DNA from: Litoditis marina | Taxonomy: Eukaryota > Nematoda > Chromadorea > Rhabditida > Rhabditidae | Direction: 5' to 3' | NCBI GenBank assembly: GCA_964036275.1 | Contig: OZ038433.1 | Span: 54,639,902-54,703,901 of the forward strand | DNA length: 64,000 nt | Shown here: positions 37,530-47,155 of the stretch, piece after piece | Layout of the letters: every line of letters begins with the position of its first letter | How positions within the stretch are numbered: the first letter of the stretch is position 1 | Translations under genes and position numbers: made by a program | The notes under the pieces: model-generated | The model's database searches: none | What the model saw: only the letters and a program-made list of their open reading frames with translations | Told to the model about the DNA's origin: nothing

Positions 37530-37802
37530 GATACGGGTACCTTCATTTTCTTCATATCAATGTCAAGATTATCGATCGTGAAACGGGGATCTCAGCCTTC
37601 ATCAATTTATCATTGTCACATTACATATATTCCAATATTTCTAATAAATGCATTTTTAGAAACAGTGTGCATGTGCTCTCACAATTTGTAGTCCTGAAAG
37701 GATACAACATTCATTATCGGAATATGTTTTGGTCGTTCATTGTTATGTTTTTTTTCAAGATTATTATTTCATATTATTGGTATTACTGATTAGTTGCTTC
37801 AG
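37530..37802 (+). repeat. Triplicated 3'-flank/intercistronic block, copy 1
   Basis: Contains 'CGTGAAACGGGGATCTCAGC', the poly(A) signal AATAAA at 37643-37648, and 'TTTGTAGTCCTGAAAGGATAC'. It matches blocks after genes B and C. It ends in 'TTGCTTCAG', the acceptor of gene B exon 1. Confidence 0.75.
37643..37648 (+). terminator. Poly(A) signal of gene A
   Basis: AATAAA within 'CTAATAAATGCATTTTTA', a context conserved in the other two copies. The next gene's acceptor is 154 nt downstream, a typical operon spacing. Confidence 0.65.
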
Positions 37803-37820
37803 TGTCTTCACTTCTTCATA

Positions 37821-40643
37821 ATGGCGAAGGAGGGTTCTTGCCAGGTTATCGAGGATACAGATTTTTCCGAGGCTTGGAAAACACTCCAAATGGTGATTTT
37901 TTTTACGGTTCGTTAGAGAAGTTATAATTGTTGGCAACGTGACGCCTCCTTCAACTTTTTTCTAGATAATATAAATTTTCAGTTCAACTTTAGAATAATC
38001 TTCTTGTGAACTTTTCGCACTTCATTGCATCGCTTTTTGAAGAACATGTTGACTTTCACGGGAGTAAACCATAAGGTCAGGGAGGGGGTCGTTTTTATTT
38101 ACGAAAGTGTCGAAAATTGTGCGATATTAGCAATAAAAATGGAATTGGTTGATATTTGACAGGAGCGGGGTCGTATTTGATCGTATTTATTTGACGGGAG
38201 CGGGGTCGTATCTCGTATTTATTTGACTTCAAACCGTTTCTGCCGTTCCAACCGTTTCCACTTCCCAAAGCGACTCATAATATTCTATAGTGGGAGTGGT
38301 TCAGCTAATTGTAATTGTTAAAGTAGTGACCAAGAGTCAACTTGTATATTCTATCATTGCGTGGTCTAAAACTAGCATATTAGTTTTATTTATTTTGATA
38401 ATCAGTTCCCCAACTCTAAATTTGAGTAAATCTTTAAGTTTGACGTTAGAGTGCAAAAATAAGAAATAGTTGTGTTTCTTCTTAAATTATGCTGTGTTCT
38501 GCCCTGATGGGGATTTCTTCAAGATTCAACATTGAATCATTGACGTCATATTTTTACAATGTGGGGTTCTTTCATCGCTTTCCACAGGTTTCTTGACCGA
38601 GTTATATAAAGTTTACCTGCTGTGTGGCAGGTATGGTTCATTACACGAAGCTAACTCGATTTCAGAGGCACAAAAGAAAGTTGAAATACGCGCTGGAGGA
38701 GGAAGAAGCGAGAGAGAAAAGGACAAAGAAGGAGGCTATTCCAGTATTGGCGCAGCAACCGCAGGTCAGTTCATGTTTTTTTCTATTCAATTTTTCATCA
38801 TACCTCAATACCTCAATAAAGTTGTCTGACTAGCCAGAAAAAAGAAAGAAATCGGACTAGTAAACAATTGTCTATTTTTGATGCAAATTCGTTCATTCTC
38901 ACGGGTTCAAAAATAAAAACGTACTCTTTTTCGTCTAATAGTCGAACCTTACTGACTGGCGTATGTTTGGAATCAAAATCATCCTATCGCTGAGTGATCT
39001 ATCATGTATTTTGGGTTTCAACTTTGTACGACAGTGGATTCGAATAACCAAAAAAAAGAAATTCTGTTATGAGTTCGAGAAAAACAAGCAAGTCCACTCT
39101 CAGCGTATTTTTTTTTCAATTTTCCTCACGTGCACGATTTGATAAGGTTGGTCCACGTGCTGATATGGAAACCGTGTTGCGACTACAAAACACGATAAAG
39201 GAGCTGAGAGCGGAGTTGGGTCGTACGAAGAAACGGGAGAAGAGGGCAAAACAAAAGGCGGAGAAGAAGCCAGAAGAAGCCCCCGCGCCTGCCCCTGCTG
39301 TCTATAGGAAATCGTACAATGACATAACCTCCTCGGGAGCGCGAAAAGAGCGCTTCAGACGATTCGGTCTGTTCGTGAATGATCTGTGCCAAACGGAGAC
39401 GCCGGAGGTGATAGACCGGTTTCTTCACGACTACAAAGTCTTCCGTGGCGGCTACGTGCATCCTGTTGCCGAGTCGTTGATAACTGCCGAGCAGACCGTG
39501 GAGTTTATGCGCACGTTCCAAGTTAGCTGGAATAAATTAGGTCGAATGAGGAAAATGTTCATGGATGTGAGCTCGAACAGTGTCTTTCCTTCGTTTCGAC
39601 AAATTAGAAAATTCATATCGAAACCGGAACAGCCAGCGCCTAGTCAGGACGGAGATCATCTGCCGAATACGTCACATTCAAGCGAGAGTATGTGAGTGTT
39701 AGTCTTTGAATCTGATTGAATTTCACTGAATTCTCCATTTCTTTGGTCAAAAAAATTGGTATTGTGGAATAAACGTCACAGAAGAGATAATTTTCAATAA
39801 ACCAGTTCTAATTGAGGTTACGATGATCTGAATGACCGTTGGCTACGCAACGCGTAGGTTTCTCACACTCGTAAGTTAGCTTTCAAAACAAGATCAGTTT
39901 GTTGAACGCTTTTTGAGTTTTGGTTTGTCGTATTTATGAATGTGATAATCAAATTTTTTTCAGTTCTCGTGACGAGGAAATGGAAACTGCGGATGAAACT
40001 TATGAAACGGAGCATGCCTTGCTAAAGGATCAATATCCATTCTCCTACAGTCAAGAAGGTGATCCCAACAATGGACAAGAAACGGTCGATCAATCTGATG
40101 ATGATTCTGAACCAGATGAGATAGGTAATACTGATACCAACTACTATGTTCCACTCTTTCCCCTTGTGGATGTGGTACTATGCATTATACTACTAATCGT
40201 GCCATATCTCTTGAATATGGGACCAAAATATGATCATGGTCGCGATCAACTGGGATGAAAATATATCCATGTATTAGTAAAGTTGTCCCAATGGCCATAA
40301 AAATGATTGAACGGGCTTCGTTTCGTCAATGTTTACAGATATCACTAGAAAAATGGTTGTCTTTATGGAGTAGTCGCACCTAACAGGTGTGTGAATATAT
40401 TAATCAAATTTAAAACAAATAGCACATCGGTAGGTTGAGAGTCGTGCGAGATAGTGGTACTTGATGTACGGTAGTTACCTTGTTGTTCAATATGCGATGT
40501 ATTTAGCGTTGACGATGACATTTATCTTGGATCACGCTTAATTATATTGGTCTATTTCCACTTGCCCTACTGTTTCAGAGGATGAATCCAAGTTAGGCAA
40601 CGGTTCGAAGACGAAACGGGGCAGCGAACATTTGGAGATATAG
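37821..40643 (+). CDS. Chimeric gene B: REXO4-like N-terminus plus coiled-coil family C-terminal domain
   Basis: Proposed exons 37821-37892, 38666-38764, 39147-39691, 39964-40124 and 40579-40643; 313 aa with consistent phases. Exon 1 ('MAKEGSCQVIEDTD...WKTLQM') is a clear copy of REXO4 exon 1. Exon 2 ('RHKRKLKYALEEE...AIPVL') is a copy of REXO4 exon 3. From exon 3 on it follows the A/C family: a short coiled coil, 'YRKSYNDITSSGARKERFRR', 'NDLCQTETPEVIDRFLHDYK', then an acidic exon nearly identical to one in C ('DQYPFSYSQEGDPNN'). The nuclease domain and the VKxE region are both missing. The exon 2 to 3 junction uses a weak acceptor (GATAAG). The alternative is a REXO4 pseudogene followed by a separate gene starting at 39069. 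Confidence 0.5.
38159..38226. repeat. GGAGCGGGGTCGTATTT tandem pair
   Basis: Two near-identical ~35-bp units ('GGAGCGGGGTCGTAT...ATTTATTTGAC') in intron 1 of gene B; a related 'GGGAGGGGGTCG' lies about 80 bp upstream. Confidence 0.6.
38829..38967. mobile_element. CCCAGTAAAGTTGTCCGAATAG MITE, copy c
   Basis: 'CCAGAAAAAAG', 'CTATTTTTGATGCAAATTCG' and 'TAGTCGAACCTTACTG...GTATG' match the family. It lies exactly in the proposed fusion intron of gene B. Confidence 0.55.
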
Positions 40644-40689
40644 ATTGTGAGTGTAGTTTTCTGGTTTTTTCTTCAACATTCTACTCATA

Positions 40690-40820
40690 ATAATAATAAT
40701 CTTTTACGGCAACTATTTCAGCCGTGTGTTACTTTATTCATTTCAATACAACCAAGACAAGTGATCACATAGAAGTATCCGTAGAGGGGGGGGGGTCCGT
40801 AGAAGAGAAACTCTTCTAAT
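40690..40820. repeat. D1 repeat copy (TTTTACGGCAACTAT...CCGTAGAGGGG)
   Basis: Matches 21662-21790. It starts about 45 bp after the gene B stop codon. Confidence 0.6.
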
Positions 40821-41289
40821 CGGGCAGGTTAGACATAGAAACTTTAACGGAATGTTTTCTTATCTTAGTTTTGCGTTAGCATTTGTTGCTTTCTCTATTT
40901 AACAACCCATCTTTCACTGAAATCAGGGTTTATAACCGACCCAATTTTCATAATAGTCGATTTTACTACCAAAAACCTCGCATACCACAAACTTCGTGGT
41001 GTAGTTACCTAAATAAAACACCTGATTTTAAATAAACCTTGATGAACAACATAACAACAAAGTCGCCTCGCGTATGACCCGTTTGAACTGTGACGTGCCT
41101 CTAATGTGTCATCATGCTTCTCTGTATGTTTCCGTTCCTTTACTGCTGCAGGTCAGTGGGAAAAACGAGCTTTACAACCACTCTCTACACTTTCATATTC
41201 TAGAGAATTTATATCTAGCTGGTCTAGTGAACACGGTCATTTTGGCCAATTCCATAGCCGAGAAGGCGTCAAAATGTCATTTCTTAACC

Positions 41290-41515
41290 CTTACAATCTT
41301 TCAGATGGGTATCTCTATTTTCCACATCTACATTATTCGACCGTGACGATGAAACGAGGATCTCGGCTTTTCTCAGATTACACATTTTCCTTAAAAAAAT
41401 AAATGTATTTTTATAACAGCTGTGCGTGTGTTCTCATCATTTGTAGTCCTGTAAAGGGATACAACATTCATTATCTGAAATCATTTCATTTGTGGTTGTT
41501 CGTGTCTTCACTAGA
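41290..41515 (+). repeat. Triplicated 3'-flank block, copy 2 (no gene follows)
   Basis: Contains 'CGTGACGATGAAACGAGGATC', AATAAA at 41399-41404 and 'TTTGTAGTCCTGTAAAGGGAT', as in the blocks after genes A and C. No REXO4-like exon follows this copy. Confidence 0.7.
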
Positions 41516-41961
41516 AACATATAAGAGGCACTTCCAAGTGTTGCTTGTCTAGCGCAGATACCCTTGGTTGGTGTCGTGAAATGACCCCAAACAGTTATTA
41601 AATCGGTTCATTTTGATTTTGACCATTGCCGCAGTATGAGATATTTTACAATTTATTAACGAGTTAGTTGGAAAAGAAAACAGTTTTCGTAGTTTTTAAC
41701 CCAGCATTCCTGTGTCTCACTTACTGTGAGAGGTACCCCTACTGTTAGCAGTCTGCCTGCCGGGAAACTGGAGAACCTATGGAGGATGGTTTAACAAGCG
41801 TCGCTTACTTAACTAACCAAAACTATTTAAAACTGGTGACTTTAGTGGTAAAATCACTAGTAATTTTCCTTTTACCCTCGATTGTTTCGATAAGCACTTT
41901 TGCCCTGTACTATTGGCCTGTCTGACCGGATCAATACACTGCGTGGTATTGGAGTAGTAAA

Positions 41962-43599
41962 ATGGTCAATCACACGTGCAACCGGGTGGCAGGTTACAGG
42001 AAAGTAACCCGGCGGAAAACTGTTGGTTGCTTTCAAATGCAGCTAGATTGATTCTAAAATGCACCCAAAACCTCTGTACACAACCAACAAATATCACTGC
42101 AAGCTATTTTCGAGGGAATTTTAGACTTACCAACGCAACCAATAGTTTCCTACACAAGCAACAGTATTATTATTATTTGGTCTCAAGCAACCCAGTGGCC
42201 GTATTCACCAATGTCGCGGGAAGCTAAAAAAGCGTCCCGACCCTTCCCGCGGGACGGTGCGGGCCGTCCCGGGACGATTTTCCGAAAAATCGGTATTCAC
42301 CAATATTGTTGAGCTTCCCGCACCTTCCCGCGGGACGGCTTTTTCGTCCCGGACCTTTTCAAAGTAAGAGGTGCGGGAAATAGCTTCCCGCGACTATTTG
42401 TTGCCAAGAAATAGTAATTGTTTTCATATTTTTTCAAGTAACACGACTTGTTTCTACTCCAAATCCTATTTATAATCACTGTATATGGTTTATAAGTGCA
42501 GTTGGGGTGAATAGATAATATTTATATTGCTAAATTAAGAATTTGAAGGGTAAAATTTCAGTTTTCGAACTGAGAGGTTGAATTCATCTTTTAAAATTTT
42601 GCAAAATGCCCTGACGCACTACATACAAGTATCACAGTTTCATAGCTGAACGAAAAAAAAAGAAGCTGATCTGGATAACAGTCGAAAACTGCATACTTTC
42701 TTAGAAGATCAGTAGTACTAAAATGAATTGGGGCAAATTGAATTATTATAACTAACTGACCGGGGGATCTTTAACATTGCGTTTTAATAGGCTAAGGGGA
42801 TTCATAACTTCTACAACAACCGGGTTTATTTGGTAATTATCTAGAGGGACCTATAACTGTACGCTTTTTCGTAGAGGGGATGTTGAATTGTTCAAAACTT
42901 CAATGGTGGGGGGGGATGAACTTCGATACCGAAAATGTTCACTTTTCACCCTTTGTGTTACTTTTTGGGTATTGAATTTTCACCCGCCGGTGGGGGAAGG
43001 GTCAGACTTCACGATCCCAGAAGTAATACAAACTCGGAGAAATGGGGGATGAAAAGTCAATGTTCCTATGAAAATTTTCCCATTCACTATAAAAAGTTAG
43101 ACGTTGTTCAGTAAGATTATAATATAATAACCCAACAATTCCGAACATCGAACAAAAGGTGCTGATACAACTGATCGAGATTAGAGATCAAAACCTTTAG
43201 AACGATTCTTCGATAAATAACATTCAAATTATTGTCTCATTAAATAAGACCGAAAATTCATATTGTTCATGTCACTATTTCCACTTGCAAATTCCATTTT
43301 GACTTATTTTTGAAATTTCGGGAAAATAAGTCATAAAACACTGTTCCAGCTCAATTCACGCCAAAATGAATATGCCTTTGATTTGAAATTCGAAGTTTAC
43401 CGCCTAAACACCACAAATGCGCCAGTGATTTTTCTTCCCGCGGGACGGCTTACTTCCCGAGCATTGGTGAATACGAAATTTCGTTCCGCGGGAAGGCGCG
43501 GGAAGAATCGTCCCGCGGGACGCTAAATTGAGCTTCCCGCGCGGGACCTTCCCGCGATATTGGTGAATACGGCCACAGGTTGCATGTGTGAACCATCAC
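41962..43599. mobile_element. Outer element with GGTTGCAT ends, split by an insertion
   Basis: 'TCACACGTGCAACCGGGTGG' at the left and 'CCACAGGTTGCATGTGTGA' at the right are inverted ends. The interior resembles the solo element at about 49224-49414 (repeated 'TGGTTGC', 'TGCAACC'). The 1.38-kb element at 42196-43575 is inserted near its right end. Confidence 0.6.
42196..43575. mobile_element. PIF/Harbinger-like non-autonomous transposon
   Basis: A 1380-bp element with inverted ends TGGCCGTATTCACCAAT and ATTGGTGAATACGGCCA and subterminal repeats of CTTCCCGCGGGACG. The flanks are CAG on both sides (42193-42195, 43576-43578). A 3-bp CWG-type duplication fits PIF/Harbinger. No transposase frame is visible. 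The interior contains a stretch ('AACTGACCGGGGGATC', 'GGGTTTATTTGGTAATTA') related to 57715-57890. Confidence 0.75.
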
Positions 43600-43827
43600 G
43601 GCTCTAGTATCTAGTTGGGTTGGTATTTTTGGACCAACACTGATTGACAACGTGCAGTATGACCGTTACACAGAAAGCTATGACCGTATTGCCTAATTTT
43701 ACAAAATGTTGTAGCGTTGTTACTTTGTGTGTTGAGTGTTGTTTCTTTCGAAGTGAATGTCCTGCCCGATAACTCATTTTCCAGTGTCCGATTGATCGTG
43801 CCGCTCCCAATTCATGGAACGAATTTA

Positions 43828-46380
43828 ATGATGTCGAATACAAAGAAAGCTAGTGGCAAGATTACCCTCATCGACTCGAACTTTCGAATAGTGGTGGGCA
43901 GGACACAAGCCGGAGTTCCAATTACTGTTTCGGTACCTACTCAGTCAAAATCTGTCAAACCAAAGCAACCATCCATTATGACCGACACGAAGCCGTGCCG
44001 GTCGAAAATCCCTGACCAACGAGGACACGATTCATTAACTGCCCCCAAACGTCAACCCGTGGAAGTGAAGTTGGAAGAACAACAGACATGCGAAGAGGTG
44101 AAGACTGAGCCGAATGAGCCACGTATCTTGGAGCCGAAGCAGAAAGTTGATGGAACTTGTTCTCTGGTTGAATCGAATTCAAGTACAGTAGTATGCAAAA
44201 CACCAAAGAATACATTTTCTCTTCTGGTATCTAGAAAGAGGCCTTCTATTCTCCGCAAACCGAAGCCGAAACAACCATGCGTGACCGTGGATGTGAAGAT
44301 AGAGCCGGACGTGCCAAATATTCATGACGAGCGACCATCTTCGGGTCCCGACAAACCTCGACCCGTGGAAGTGAAGTTGGAGGAACAACAGCCATGCGAA
44401 GAGGTGAAGACGGAGCCGAATGAGCCGCGTATCTTGGATTCTCGAAGCTCAAATCTTCCGGCTGCTCGCAAACGGCGATTCGTGGAGGTGAATCCTGGCA
44501 ATGTAGAGAAGACTACATTGAACGGCAACATTTTTCCCGTTGATTGTGCAATTGTGTCAATTTCCCCTAACAGCCCAGGCCAATCGGAAACAGTTTGTGC
44601 TGACATCTGGAGAAAACTTCGGGATGACAACGACCACCTGCAGGAATGCGTAAAACAGTTACGCGAGGAGAACAACCATCTGAAGGAATGTCTGGAAATT
44701 GAATTGGAGAAGACGAGCAAACTGACCAGTGGAGAGGCCAACTTGGCGGAGAAGTTGCGGTCGAGTGAGATGCAGCTGGCGAATGCTCGTGAGGAATGCG
44801 GAAGGATCGTCTGGAAACAGTGTGCTTCGCGAGATGAAAGATTGATGCAACTGCATACAACTGTTAAGGAACTGCAGTCAGAATTGACATTATTGAAAAG
44901 ATCGGAGGAACGGGCGAAGCTGAAGCTGAAGGAAAGAATCGAGAAAGGAAAGATGAAAACGGAAAGAGAAGAAGAACTGTTGTTCAAAATACAGCTACGT
45001 GATATCCAGCTAGAGAAGGTTCGTGAGGAATGTCGAAGTCTAGAGCACTATAGAGGTCAGGTCGGTCTACAGGACGATAAAGTACTTCAACAGCAGAGTA
45101 TGATAGCATTGCTGAAAAAAGAATTGAAGAATACAAGGAAACGAGAGAAGCACGCGAAGGAAAGTTTGGAGAAAAAGACAGAAGACTACGATCAGCTGTA
45201 CCAATCTACGCTCCCTTCAGTTATTCACAGAAAACCCTACAACGAAGTTGTGGATTCAAGAACGCGAAAAGAGCGTTTTGAGCGATTTCGTCTGTTTTTG
45301 AATGATTTGTGCCAAACGGAAGAGCTGGAGGTGTTAAACCAATTTCTCTACGACTACAAAATGTTCCGTGAGGGCGATATGGATGCCGGCCCTGTAACGT
45401 TGATATCTGCTGAACAGGCGGAGTTGTTCATGCGCACATTTCAAATTAGCTACAAGAAAATAGGACTCATGAGGAAAATGTTTATCGAGATGACCTCAAC
45501 TAATGTCCTTCCCTCAATTGGGCAGATCAGAAAGTTTATATTCAAGCCGGCGCAAGCGCCCAGTCCGCAAAAAGAAGATGACAACTCTCCGAATGAACAA
45601 CCAGCCGGTGAAACAAAGTAGGTTCCACTTATTTTTCCAAAAAAAAACGAAGAATTACGGTTTTTTCTGTTTGAGTATGATGTAACGAAACCATTATAAA
45701 TGTGAATAAAATATAAGCGAAATACTGCGAAAGCTCATTCATACATGTATTTCATAGTTTCCCGTGACCTTTCTATGGAATTTACTTTTCCCTACATTGG
45801 TTCCCTTTCCCAAATATCCATAAAGTCAGTAAATGAAAAATTGTCGACAGTTTCTAATGCGAAATTGTACGGTAATTGTTTTTCAATTAAGAAACCTGGT
45901 ACAGTCTGGGAAGCATATTATTACTTCGCTGCATTGAATACGTCCCATTCTTTTCAGTGCTTGTGATGATTCGAGAAAGGAAACTGTGAATGAAACGGGG
46001 CGTGCATTTGCGCAAGATCAATATCCATTCTCCTACAGTCAAGAAGGTGATCCCAACAATCGACAGGAAACGGTCGATCAATCTGATGATGATTTGGAAC
46101 CAGATGAGGTAGGTTAATACCCCTCCAGCAACTCAATTTTCTTTTCTTTTTTTTGTGAATAACCGACAATCAATCATTTCATCATTTGGATTCGGAAGAA
46201 CGTTACAATAAAAGGGTAGACATTCATTGTTGTTTTACTGCCTAACCAGCTAGAGACCTTGTGGGATTAGCGATAGCCCATATTTATGAGTGTGTTCGTG
46301 TATTTGTTACATATCATTCCGTTTCAGATGACCAATGCAGTCCTAGCCTCGATTTGATAAGGGGAGAAGGTGACGAATGA
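43828..46380 (+). CDS. Coiled-coil protein C with VKxE motifs (novel family, paralogue 3)
   Basis: Exons 43828-45617, 45958-46112 and 46328-46380; 665 aa (664 from the second ATG at 43831, which aligns with the gene A start). The N-terminal region holds an internal duplication: the block 'PVEVKLEEQQ.CEEVKTEPN' occurs twice with a VKIEPD segment between, giving five psi-K-x-E motifs against three in A. A coiled coil and the shared C-terminal domain follow ('HRKPYNEVVDSRTRKERFER' to 'PSIGQIRKFIFKP'). The last exon begins DDQ, as in A. An acceptor ('CATTTTCCAG') sits at 43784, although the frame is open upstream to 43717. Its poly(A) signal is followed at operon distance by REXO4. Function unknown; a nuclear role is inferred from the SUMO-like motifs and basic regions only. 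Confidence 0.82.
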
Positions 46381-46555
46381 ATGGAGGGTGAATTGTGAGT
46401 TTTTTTTTTAGTTTTCCGTCGGTCTGTTACGTTTTCTGTTTGTTTCTGACATGTTCTCTTCATTCTCTTCAGTTTATCTCGTCGTTCTGTTACAGTAGTC
46501 GGAGGTGGGGACAACTAGCTCCATAATACTCTGCACTCTCTGAGAGAACCTCTGT

Positions 46556-46682
46556 TTAAAATAGGACGATTATGTGAACCAGTCCCGTGTCAACGGTCCT
46601 TTAAACTGCAAGCAATTGAAAAATGTATTCAGTATAAAGGACTGAAGCGTTGGGATTGGACCACATAATCGTCCTTCTTTAA
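46556..46682. mobile_element. TTAA MITE copy 10
   Basis: TTAA-AATAGGACG at the left, CGTCCTTCT-TTAA at the right. It lies in the 3' flank of coiled-coil gene C, upstream of that gene's AATAAA. Confidence 0.83.
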
Positions 46683-46779
46683 CTTGTCTCATGCCGTAGT
46701 GTTAAATGCTAATTCGAAAACCGCTCTTCTGGACGATGCCCACAGTTGGGATGCATAAAATGTCATTTAGAAACCTATA

Positions 46780-47000
46780 ATCTTTCAGAACGGGTACCCC
46801 CTCTCATCTTATCTCTGCATTCTTCGACCGTGACGATGAAACGAAGATCTCAGCCCGTATCATATTTTGCATATTTCTAATAAATGTATTTTTATCACAA
46901 CTGTGTGTGTTCTCATATTGTTTGTAATCCTCGAAATGGATACATTATTCGATACCTATATTTGTTGTTGTTCCATTTGTCGAGTGTCAATGTTTTATTG
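46780..47000 (+). repeat. Triplicated 3'-flank/intercistronic block, copy 3
   Basis: Holds 'CGTGACGATGAAACGAAGATC', AATAAA at 46879-46884 and 'TTTGTAATCCTCGAAATGGAT'. It aligns with 37530-37802 and 41290-41515 and leads into REXO4. Confidence 0.75.
46879..46884 (+). terminator. Poly(A) signal of gene C
   Basis: AATAAA in the conserved context 'TAATAAATGTATTTTTA'. The REXO4 acceptor lies 262 nt downstream, or about 140 nt if the inserted MITE is removed. Confidence 0.65.
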
Positions 47001-47005
47001 AACGT

Positions 47006-47128
47006 TTCAAATAAGGACGATTATGTGGGCCAATCTCGACGTCGGTCCTTTAAACTGCAATTGAAAAATGTATTACGGTTTAAAGGACTGGAGCGCTGCG
47101 ATTGGACCACGTAATCGTCCTTCTTTAA
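47006..47128. mobile_element. TTAA MITE copy 11, intercistronic
   Basis: Left end TTCA-AATAAGGACG, right end CGTCCTTCT-TTAA. It sits between the poly(A) signal of gene C and the trans-splice acceptor of REXO4, ending 18 bp before the REXO4 5' UTR. Confidence 0.82.
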
Positions 47129-47131
47129 CAT

Positions 47132-47155
47132 TATTGCCCCATTCAGAGTGCTGAA
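47132..47155 (+). promoter_or_regulatory. Candidate trans-splice acceptor of REXO4
   Basis: 'CCCCATTCAG' is followed by AGTGCTGAA and the ATG. The short leader downstream of another gene's poly(A) signal fits SL2-type operon processing. Confidence 0.6.

Noticed and set aside
39069..39146. ATG at 39069 as start of gene B
   Set aside because: The translated stretch (MSSRKTSKSTLSVFFFQF) crosses a poly-T tract typical of an intron end and has no counterpart in genes A or C. It is kept only as the alternative to the chimeric model.
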